DNA of 21,866 nucleotides from CANHVK01 sp046304235 (GTDB lineage: Bacteria; Bacteroidota; Bacteroidia; Flavobacteriales_D; Crocinitomicaceae): assembly GCA_046304235.1 (NCBI GenBank), contig JBKCEW010000082.1, positions 1 through 21,866 of the forward strand, read 5' to 3'. The stretch's first letter is position 1, and each line of letters begins with the position of its first letter. The position numbers were made by a program, and so were the translations under genes. This document shows positions 1-7,635 of the stretch, in pieces. The notes under the pieces were generated by a model. That model saw only the letters and a list, made by a program, of their open reading frames with translations, was not told the origin of the DNA and searched no databases.

Positions 1-74
1 GAGATAAACAAAGTATAACAGTAACAATAACATAAACTTATATCGTTTCTTTTCCTTTGAAAAAAAATAATTTC

Positions 75-3000
75 ATGAAAAAGAATTTGATGAATTTAAA
101 AGGTGCTTTCCTATTAGGAGCACTTTCTTTTTTTTGTTTATCGCCAAACGAGCTAGCTGCTCAGAGTGTGTTTAAAGCAAAAATCAATGCCTCTTCTGAT
201 GACGCAGAAGAAAAACCGTATGGAACTGCTGGAGATCTTACCTCTTCAGACTTAGAATTTGTGATGGATAAAACATCAAAACAAATTCTAGGCTTACGCT
301 TTAATAACATTAGTATTCCTAAAAATGCATTGATTTACAATGCGTACATTCAATTTGCTGTTGATGAAGTTACTAACATTGATCCTTGTAAGCTTTACAT
401 TAAAATCGAGGATAATTTAAATCCTTCTACTTTTACAGAAGCAATTGGAACAATTTCTAATAGAAAATTTATTAAAGATTCGATTTTATGGAATCCAATA
501 GCACCTTGGACTGTAGACGGTGAAGCAGGTTTAGAACAACGTACACCAAACATTTCGAGTTTAATCAAAAAAACCATTAATAATTCAGGATGGAATTCTG
601 GAAATTCATTGGTTTTAGCATTTACAGGGGAAGGAGCAAGAGTAGCGCAAGCATTCGATCGTGATCCTGCTAAAGCGCCAGAATTAGTTATTGAATATAT
701 TCTTCCTGTTAATCAATCGTTTTCTATTCTTTCAAGTTCAGATGATGCAGAAGAAAAGCCTACAGGAACAGCTGGAGATTTAACTTCTTCTGATTTAGAG
801 TTTGTAATGGATAAAACATCTAAACAAACTTTAGGACTTCGTTTTGATAAATTAAGTATTCCTAAAAATGCAGTAATTAAAAATGCTTACATTCAATTTA
901 GTGTAGATGAAGTTACTAATGTTGACCCATGTAACCTAAAGATAAAGGTAGAAGATAATACGAATGCTCCAACATTTACGGAAGCTGCAGGAACAATTTC
1001 AAACAGAAAAACAATGATAGATTCTGTATTATGGAATCCTAAAGCTGCATGGACGATAGATGGAGAAGCTGGTTTGGATCAACGCACACCAGATATTGCA
1101 TCCTTATTACAACAAATTGTATCGAAAGATGGTTGGCAACTAGGAAATGCAATGGCTTTTATTTTTACTGGAGAAGGATCAAGAGTAGCTCAAGCATTCG
1201 ATCGTGACCCAGCTAAAGCACCGCGATTAGTTGTAGATTACTTTGTACCTACGCAAAATACATTCTCTATCTTATCGAGTTCTGACGATGCGGAAGAAAA
1301 ACCAAAAGGAACTGCTGGTGACTTGACCTCATCAGATTTGGAATTAACGATGGATAAAACATCAAAACAAATTATTGGTTTACGTTTTGACAAATTAACA
1401 ATTCCACAAGGAATGGAAGTTCAAAATGCTTATATTCAGTTCACTGTTGATGAAGTAACTAATGTAGATCCATGTAAATTGGTGATACAGATTGAGGATA
1501 CTGAAAACTCAACTACTTATACAGAAGCAATTGGAACTATTTCAAATAGAAAGTTAGTTCTTGACTCTGTTTTATGGAATCCGACAGCAGCATGGACTGT
1601 TGATGGAGAAGCAGGTAAAGAACAACAAACACCGAATTTAGCAAGTTTATTAAACAAAATTTTATCAAAACAAAATTGGAAATCAGGAAACTCAGTATCA
1701 TTTATAATTAATGGTGTGGGTGCGAGAGTTGCACAAGCATATGATCGTGATCCGTCTAAAGCGCCTCGTTTAGTTGTTGAACTTTTAAGTGGAAATGACA
1801 AAGAACAACCTAAACCTAAAGCAGAAGTTGGTTCGTTCCCAGTAAATAGAAATTCTCAATGGAAATATAACGATCAAGGTGAATCTTTAGATCAAGAAAA
1901 CTGGAAAGAAATTGTTTATAATAATGACACAAACTGGGTGTTTGGAAACGGAAAATTAGGCTATGGACAAGCAGGTTTGGGAACAGAACTTAAATTTGGT
2001 TCAGATGCTGCAAAAAAACATACAACTACTTATTTACGAAGAAACTTTATTACCAAGGGAAGTAATAAATTTGACTCATTAGTACTTTATTTACTTGCTG
2101 ATGATGGTGCAATTGTTTATATAAACGGTAAAGAAGTACACAAAGACAACCTGCCTACAATAGTGAATAGCTCAACATTAGCTAATTCTGAGAAGACAAA
2201 CAACAAATATCAACGCGTAGTAATTGCAAACAATTTGATTGATAATGACACAAACGTAATAGCTGTAGAATTACACCAAGCTGCAATCGACGGAGCAGAT
2301 GTGGTATTTGACCTACAATTAATTGGTAAATTACCTTATCCAACAACAGCTTCATTTCCAATCAAAAAAGGAGACAACTGGTTATTTCATGATCAAGGAA
2401 TTGATTTAGGAACAGCATGGACAAATTTAAACTATGAAGATAAAGGATGGGCCAATGGACCAGCAATTCTAGGTTATACTGACCCTGTTTCTACAATAGT
2501 TTCTTTTGGTGATGATAACAACAATAAATACATTACTAACTATTTCAGAAAAAGATTCAATGTGAAAGATGTTAACGCAATTTCAGATACATTGAAACTA
2601 GCAATCATGAAAGATGATGGTGCAGTAGTATACATTAATGGAAAAGAAGCTATCAGAACAAATATGCCAGAGGGTGCTATTAACTACACTACTTTTGCAA
2701 AATCATCCGCTGCGGAAGGAGTGTATGAATCGTATATGATACCTAAAACTTTTTTAGTAAACGGAGAAAATGTAATTGCTGTTGAAGTACATCAAAATGA
2801 AGTAAATAGTTCAGATTTAACCTTTGATTTAGAATTATCAAATATTCCAAAAGCATACAATTCAGCTGAATTCTGTAAAAACAACCCTGAGCATATTGGA
2901 TGTTTTCAATCTGTAGGACCTGCAACTAAAGGTCAATCTTTGGTAATACCTTCTACTCACAAAATGCAAATGTTAGCACAAAGTGGAATGCCATACACTA

Positions 3001-4880
3001 AAGGTGGAGGTTCTATCACAACAAACTTTGACTTTACTGCATTTGTACCAGAAAATATGACTAGCAACGAAAAAGGACATATAGCATTAAATCACGAACT
3101 TTCAACAGGTGCTGTTTCTATGTTTGATGTACGTTTGGATAAAACAAACCAACTTTGGGTTGTAGATAGTTCGCAGGCAATCGATTTTTCTAAAGTACAA
3201 GGTACATCTAGAAACTGTTCTGGTGGAATAACTCCTTGGGGAACAGTGATTACAGCAGAGGAAGTTAGAGGGAATACGGATGCTAATCAAGATGGATATG
3301 TAGACCAAGGCTGGTTCGTTGAAATAGATCCAAAAACAAATAAGGTTGTTGATTACGGACAAGGGGAAGCTAAATTATGGGCAATGGGTAATATGAGCCA
3401 CGAAAACGTTGTTATTAAAAATGATGGTGTAACCGCTTACTATGGTGAAGATGCTGGAAATGGACACGTATATAAATTTGTTGCTAATCAAAAAGGAAAC
3501 TTGTCTGAAGGAACTTTATTTGCTCTAAAATTAGATGCTCAAATGGTAAATAACGAACCTATTACTGCTAAAGGTAAGTGGGTAAAAGTTCCAAATACAA
3601 CAAAAGAAGAACGCAACAAAGTTTATAGCAATGCAAGTGCTTTAGGTGCAACTTATTTCAGTGGTGTAGAAGATGTTGAAATAAACCCAATCAATGGCGA
3701 TATCTACTTCACTGCAAAAGGAAACAGTAGAACTTACAAATTCACAGAAAAAAATGATTCATTAATTGAAAATTTCGAAACATTTGTAGGTGGAACAGAT
3801 TATTTAGTGAATACTCCAAACGGTGTAGTTTTAGAGCCATGGGGAACTGGAAATGACAACCTTACATTTGATGATTTAGGGAATCTTTGGGTATTACAAG
3901 ATGGAACAAAAGATCATATTTGGGTTGTTAGACCAGGTCACACACAGTTAAACCCTCAAGTTGAGATATTTGCAACTACACCTGATGGTTCGGAGCCTAC
4001 TGGTATGACTTTCTCACCAGATCATAAATACATGTTCATTTCGATGCAAAACCCAAGCTCATCAAACACAACTAAATTAATTGATGCATCAGGAAATGAA
4101 TTGACTTTTAATACAAGTACGATGTTAGTTATTGCTAGAAACCGCAATTTAGGTTGCGCACCGACAGCATCTATAACAAAACATGCTGCGTGTGAAACGT
4201 ATACTTGGAATGGAAATACATACACTGAAAGTGGTAAATATAATTTTACAACGACTAATAAAGCTGGATGTGATTCAACAGCAACGTTAGAGTTAACAAT
4301 TAACAAGTCTTCTAAGTCTACTACACAACATGCTGCTTGTGAAACGTATACTTGGAATGGTCAAACTTACACTGAAAGTGGTAAATATTCGTTTACAACA
4401 ACAAACAAAGCAGGCTGTGATTCTATCGCTACATTAGAGCTAACAATAAATAAATCTATCTCTAGTACTGATTCAAAAACGGAATGTGCACCATATTCTT
4501 GGAACGGGATGACGTTAACACAAACAGGTCAATATACTTGGACAGGAAAAACAGCAACTGGTTGTGATTCAATTTTAAAATTGAACTTAACTATTAAATC
4601 AGACGCTGAATGTAAGTTAGGAATCAACGAGATTGAAAATAAAAACCTACAACTTTTCCCTAATCCATTTACCGAAAAATTACAATTGGTATTTGATGCT
4701 GAAACTGAGCATTCAGGTTTGATTGAAATCTTTAATAACGAAGGTAAATTGTTAATCAATCAACCGATTGAAAAGTTTGAAAAAACAATTCAAGTTGGTT
4801 CAGAATTAAATCCTGGAAACTACAAATTAAGAGTTTCAAGAGGTAAATTGAATTTAAGTTACCCAATTATCAAAAACTAA
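75..4880 (+). CDS. Giant T9SS-secreted PhoX/DUF839-type phosphatase with tandem adhesive-like repeats
   Basis: I start at the ATG at 75 (MKKNLMNLKG...), giving 1601 residues; an in-frame TTG at 57 only adds six lysine/asparagine-rich residues ahead of a good signal peptide (hydrophobic core ~9-21, cleavage near LAA/Q at ~29). Visible order: three repeats with an exact 181-residue period (SDDAEEKP motifs near 41, 222, 403), each with one Cys in a DPC motif; two related ~170-residue domains (from ~586 and ~759) sharing DDGA(I/V)VYINGKE; a PhoX/DUF839 domain (~930-1360) with NHELS, NCSGG-TPWGT-ITAEE (Cys 1048) and GMTFSPDHKYMFISMQ; three Cys-containing repeats of exactly 49 residues (Cys 1373, 1422, 1471); and a T9SS sorting domain from ~1515 (LFPNPF). 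PhoX enzymes are calcium/iron phosphomonoesterases, so I infer an exported or surface phosphatase with binding repeats. The substrate is unknown, and catalytic activity is inferred from the motif only. Confidence 0.85.
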   Translation: MKKNLMNLKGAFLLGALSFFCLSPNELAAQSVFKAKINASSDDAEEKPYGTAGDLTSSDLEFVMDKTSKQILGLRFNNISIPKNALIYNAYIQFAVDEVTNIDPCKLYIKIEDNLNPSTFTEAIGTISNRKFIKDSILWNPIAPWTVDGEAGLEQRTPNISSLIKKTINNSGWNSGNSLVLAFTGEGARVAQAFDRDPAKAPELVIEYILPVNQSFSILSSSDDAEEKPTGTAGDLTSSDLEFVMDKTSKQTLGLRFDKLSIPKNAVIKNAYIQFSVDEVTNVDPCNLKIKVEDNTNAPTFTEAAGTISNRKTMIDSVLWNPKAAWTIDGEAGLDQRTPDIASLLQQIVSKDGWQLGNAMAFIFTGEGSRVAQAFDRDPAKAPRLVVDYFVPTQNTFSILSSSDDAEEKPKGTAGDLTSSDLELTMDKTSKQIIGLRFDKLTIPQGMEVQNAYIQFTVDEVTNVDPCKLVIQIEDTENSTTYTEAIGTISNRKLVLDSVLWNPTAAWTVDGEAGKEQQTPNLASLLNKILSKQNWKSGNSVSFIINGVGARVAQAYDRDPSKAPRLVVELLSGNDKEQPKPKAEVGSFPVNRNSQWKYNDQGESLDQENWKEIVYNNDTNWVFGNGKLGYGQAGLGTELKFGSDAAKKHTTTYLRRNFITKGSNKFDSLVLYLLADDGAIVYINGKEVHKDNLPTIVNSSTLANSEKTNNKYQRVVIANNLIDNDTNVIAVELHQAAIDGADVVFDLQLIGKLPYPTTASFPIKKGDNWLFHDQGIDLGTAWTNLNYEDKGWANGPAILGYTDPVSTIVSFGDDNNNKYITNYFRKRFNVKDVNAISDTLKLAIMKDDGAVVYINGKEAIRTNMPEGAINYTTFAKSSAAEGVYESYMIPKTFLVNGENVIAVEVHQNEVNSSDLTFDLELSNIPKAYNSAEFCKNNPEHIGCFQSVGPATKGQSLVIPSTHKMQMLAQSGMPYTKGGGSITTNFDFTAFVPENMTSNEKGHIALNHELSTGAVSMFDVRLDKTNQLWVVDSSQAIDFSKVQGTSRNCSGGITPWGTVITAEEVRGNTDANQDGYVDQGWFVEIDPKTNKVVDYGQGEAKLWAMGNMSHENVVIKNDGVTAYYGEDAGNGHVYKFVANQKGNLSEGTLFALKLDAQMVNNEPITAKGKWVKVPNTTKEERNKVYSNASALGATYFSGVEDVEINPINGDIYFTAKGNSRTYKFTEKNDSLIENFETFVGGTDYLVNTPNGVVLEPWGTGNDNLTFDDLGNLWVLQDGTKDHIWVVRPGHTQLNPQVEIFATTPDGSEPTGMTFSPDHKYMFISMQNPSSSNTTKLIDASGNELTFNTSTMLVIARNRNLGCAPTASITKHAACETYTWNGNTYTESGKYNFTTTNKAGCDSTATLELTINKSSKSTTQHAACETYTWNGQTYTESGKYSFTTTNKAGCDSIATLELTINKSISSTDSKTECAPYSWNGMTLTQTGQYTWTGKTATGCDSILKLNLTIKSDAECKLGINEIENKNLQLFPNPFTEKLQLVFDAETEHSGLIEIFNNEGKLLINQPIEKFEKTIQVGSELNPGNYKLRVSRGKLNLSYPIIKN

Positions 4881-4895
4881 TTTTCTTAATCATGT

Positions 4896-4925
4896 AAGGG
4901 ACTGGCTATGCCAGTCCCTTTTTTA
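4896..4925 (+). terminator. Rho-independent terminator after the giant PhoX gene
   Basis: A perfect 11-bp stem (4896-4906 AAGGGACTGGC with 4910-4920 GCCAGTCCCTT), a three-base loop and a following T-run. It starts 16 bases after the stop codon and separates the large gene from the FISUMP gene. Confidence 0.93.
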
Positions 4926-4941
4926 TTTCTATATAATTCAA

Positions 4942-5592
4942 ATGATGAACATAAGATTAATATTACCACTTTGTATTATGATTTTTAATACATTAGTTTT
5001 TTCACAACAGGTAAAGGATGTAGACGGGAATATCTATACAACAATTAAAATTAAAGATCAATTATGGTTTGAAAGCAATTTAAAAACAACCCATTACACA
5101 AATGGAGATAAGATACTTAACGCAAATAAAGCATCTAAATGGGTGAATCATGATACTTTACCACAATACATGCAACACAAATTAAAAAATGATAAAGTAG
5201 TCTATTACAATTGGTATGTAGTTAATGATAAAAAAGGAGTTTGTCCTTCAGGATGGAAAGTACCAACTCAAAAAGACTTTAATGAATTAATTCTTTCTTT
5301 AGGAGGCAGCGAAAAAGCAGGTTTAAAAATGAAAAATTTAATGGCTTGGGGAGATACTACAAAAATGATGGAGACAACTATTTTTAATGCTTTACCCTCT
5401 GGCTTTGTAGAAATCTCTGGGATATTAAATCAGGAGAATATCAGAGCTTGTTGGTGGTCTATGGATGAGCAATATAAAGAAACGGCATATAGTTATTCCA
5501 TTGGGAATATGGGTACTCATATAATAAGAGATAAATTTTACAAGAAACAAGGGAATTCTATTCGCTGTATGAAGAGTTTGAGGGAGGATTAA
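4942..5592 (+). CDS. FISUMP-domain secreted protein
   Basis: 216 residues starting at the first of two adjacent ATGs, with a signal peptide (MMNIRLILPLCIMIF, cleavage near FSQ). The body matches the Fibrobacter succinogenes major paralogous (FISUMP) domain: DVDGN-Y-TIKI-QLWFESNL, then YYNWYVV, GVCPSGWKVPTQ, LPSGF, WWS and a terminal NSIRCMK. These domains occur in exported proteins of Bacteroidota and Fibrobacteres, and their function is not established. There is no T9SS sorting domain and no clear lipobox, so periplasmic or outer-membrane-associated placement is inferred. It follows a strong terminator, and I see no TAnnTTTG box in the 61-base gap, so its promoter is unclear. Its stop codon overlaps that of the convergent peroxidase gene by four bases. 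Confidence 0.8.
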   Translation: MMNIRLILPLCIMIFNTLVFSQQVKDVDGNIYTTIKIKDQLWFESNLKTTHYTNGDKILNANKASKWVNHDTLPQYMQHKLKNDKVVYYNWYVVNDKKGVCPSGWKVPTQKDFNELILSLGGSEKAGLKMKNLMAWGDTTKMMETTIFNALPSGFVEISGILNQENIRACWWSMDEQYKETAYSYSIGNMGTHIIRDKFYKKQGNSIRCMKSLRED

Positions 5593-5604
5593 TATTCTCC
5601 TCCC
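5582..5604. terminator. Hairpin containing the overlapping convergent stop codons
   Basis: GGGAGGA (5582-5588) pairs perfectly with TCCTCCC (5598-5604) around a nine-base loop. The TTAA at 5589-5592 in that loop supplies both convergent stop codons (plus TAA 5590-5592, minus TAA 5591-5589). A T-run follows 8 bases later on the plus side only, so a bidirectional terminator role is tentative. Confidence 0.45.
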
Positions 5605-7505
5605 ACTACTCTGTTTTTGTACTTTAAATCGCTTGTGAAAGGCAAAAAAGCAGGTTTTTTGGTTAACCCTATTGTATCTGTTAAAGAATGTATAAAAGAA
5701 ATCAATTGATTTATTTCTTTTTTAGATAGTTTTAATGGATTTGCAGGGAGTGTTTGATTGTCTAATATTAGTTTTTGACCTACTGCCCCACCTTTATTAT
5801 AAAATTCCATCACTTGTTCTAAAGATGCATATTCCCCATGATGCATGTAAGGATACGTTAGTTTGGCATTTCGTACTGTAGGAGTTTTAAAAGAATACTG
5901 ATAAAAATCTACTTTTTCCTTCAATAATGCATTTCCTCTACCTTTATCCGAATCTACTTTTTTTGTTTTTGGATTTTCAAAAACACCCAAAACTTCGCTT
6001 TCTGAATCTAAAAATAACGGTGGAACGGTTCCGTTAAAAATAGGTGCAAAATGACAAATTGCACATTTTCCTTTCCCCATAAAAAGATTAAATCCAGCTA
6101 CTGCTTCTGCAGATAATTCTTTCTTTTCATTACGAATGTATTTATCAAAATCAGAATTTAGACCTACCAACGATTGAATATAGGCTGCTATGGCAAATTG
6201 AACATTTTTAAACGTCATAGATTCTTGTTCCTTTGGAAAACATTGGTTGAAAAGTGATTTATAACCTTCACTTTGCTTCAAATTTTTAAGAATCGTAAAA
6301 TAATCAGTATTAAACTCTTTTTCATTGTGAACTACATGCTCCATCTGATCTTCAAAAGAAGAGGCGCGCATATCATGAAAAAAACGAGTGCTAAAAATCG
6401 CATTAATCAACCCTGGAGCATTTCTGTCTAAGTAACTTTCACGATTTAAGGCATAACTTTTATTCATTTGATCTGAAAACCCTTTATTTGGTTGATGACA
6501 ACTCGCACAGGCTCTTTTACCATCGCTAGAAAGTATCGGATCGAAGAATAATAATCTACCCAAATCTTCAACGGATTGATTTTTGTATTCCAAAGGGACT
6601 CTACTGTAATAATTTGGGTTAACTAACTTAGCGTCAAATATACTTTTTACACGTAAATTAATAGCAGAAGGAAATTGCTCATACTCATCAGGAAATTCAA
6701 TTCCTAACTCACTTTGAATGATAAACAATTCTAAAAAAAGAGGGTCAACAAATTCTTTGACAATTTTAGAATAATCCAACTTTTCTTGCTTGGTGCTTAA
6801 CAAATAACTTTTGAAGTTATCATACAAGGTCATACACTTGCTATACCTCTGTTCTGGAATTTCTGATTTGAATAACATTAAATCAGATTTCATTGTGTTT
6901 ATTGATATGATTCCATCTGAAATAAAATCATTAGAACCAGGAGTGTCAAAACCAGATAAGGAAAGGCTAAATAGACGAATAAGTTCAATTCTTGAAGCAT
7001 TATAAAAATCACGCGTATATAGTTTTGCTGGTTTTACAGTAGTTAAATACGATGAAAATTCGGTCAACAAATTGTAAATAGCTTCACTATTTTGGAGTCT
7101 GTTGTCTGAAATAAGTTCATCTATTTTTTGAAGACCTTTCGGTTCGATAATTTTCGGTTCAAAGGAATTTTCTTCCAACTTTGGAAGTGGTGAGCCATTC
7201 AAATATAATTTGAAAAATAAGGGGTCACTATTTTCTCCTAAATATTCAAAGGATTTAAATGCATCTCGAAGCTTTCTGTATTCCAATAAGGTTTCAGCAT
7301 ATTTTTTATGAGTATCTCTTTCCTTTATAATCCAATACCTAAAATTTTCAGTTGATTTCAACAAATTCTCCCAACGGATTATCTGTCTGCGGTTTAATTC
7401 ACTGATTGACAAATCTTCATTCGAATTAAAAAATTGAAAAGAAAACAATAGTAAACCAAAAAATAAGGGTGCGAAAATTGCAAAAACTCTTTTATTTATT
7501 TTCAT
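5589..7505 (-). CDS. Di-heme cytochrome c peroxidase (MauG/CcpA family) with long N-terminal extension
   Basis: I start at the ATG at 7505 (MKINKRVFAIF...), 638 residues; an in-frame ATG eight codons upstream would put MFHFKLSK before the membrane segment and is less likely. Residues ~8-25 form a signal peptide or anchor. The C-terminal half is a bacterial di-heme peroxidase: LGRLLFFDPILSSDGKRAC-SCH (first CxxCH at 333-337), NSDFDKYI, second CxxCH (481-485), and TPTVRN-YPYMHHG with YNKGG, typical of the second heme domain. The family reduces H2O2 or oxidises protein or small-molecule substrates in the periplasm. The ~290-residue N-terminal part is helical and has NGSPLPKLE and IEPKGLQ, which I associate with imelysin-like regions fused to peroxidases in Bacteroidota; I do not see the imelysin GxHxxE motif. 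It lies downstream of the second PhoX-like gene but behind a terminator. Confidence 0.88.
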   Translation of the reverse strand: MKINKRVFAIFAPLFFGLLLFSFQFFNSNEDLSISELNRRQIIRWENLLKSTENFRYWIIKERDTHKKYAETLLEYRKLRDAFKSFEYLGENSDPLFFKLYLNGSPLPKLEENSFEPKIIEPKGLQKIDELISDNRLQNSEAIYNLLTEFSSYLTTVKPAKLYTRDFYNASRIELIRLFSLSLSGFDTPGSNDFISDGIISINTMKSDLMLFKSEIPEQRYSKCMTLYDNFKSYLLSTKQEKLDYSKIVKEFVDPLFLELFIIQSELGIEFPDEYEQFPSAINLRVKSIFDAKLVNPNYYSRVPLEYKNQSVEDLGRLLFFDPILSSDGKRACASCHQPNKGFSDQMNKSYALNRESYLDRNAPGLINAIFSTRFFHDMRASSFEDQMEHVVHNEKEFNTDYFTILKNLKQSEGYKSLFNQCFPKEQESMTFKNVQFAIAAYIQSLVGLNSDFDKYIRNEKKELSAEAVAGFNLFMGKGKCAICHFAPIFNGTVPPLFLDSESEVLGVFENPKTKKVDSDKGRGNALLKEKVDFYQYSFKTPTVRNAKLTYPYMHHGEYASLEQVMEFYNKGGAVGQKLILDNQTLPANPLKLSKKEINQLISFIHSLTDTIGLTKKPAFLPFTSDLKYKNRVVGGEY

Positions 7506-7589
7506 TTTACTTAACTTAAAGTGAAACAATGAAATAGTAGTTAAAATTAAACCTGGACTGTATTTTTAAAACATTATAGCTTATAAACA

Positions 7590-7617
7590 GAAAAAGCTGC
7601 CCACTAAGGAGCAGCTT
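7590..7617 (-). terminator. Rho-independent terminator after the second PhoX-like gene
   Basis: Read on the minus strand, AAGCTGC (7617-7611) and GCAGCTT (7600-7594) form a 7-bp stem around a ten-base loop, followed by a run of T (7595-7591). Additional CC/GG pairs could extend it past a bulge. It lies 19 bases beyond the stop codon and separates this gene from the peroxidase gene. Confidence 0.85.
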
Positions 7618-7635
7618 AATTTTTGTTAATTTAAA

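Noticed and set aside
1..56. Promoter of the giant PhoX gene
   Set aside because: No TAnnTTTG match is visible in the short upstream sequence; the promoter may lie before the window.
57..74. TTG start giving a 1607-residue protein
   Set aside because: The ATG at 75 gives a normal signal peptide; the six extra residues add nothing.
1517..1801. Minus-strand frames inside the giant PhoX gene (several of 60-94 codons)
   Set aside because: They mirror the repeated sense codons and show no independent signal.
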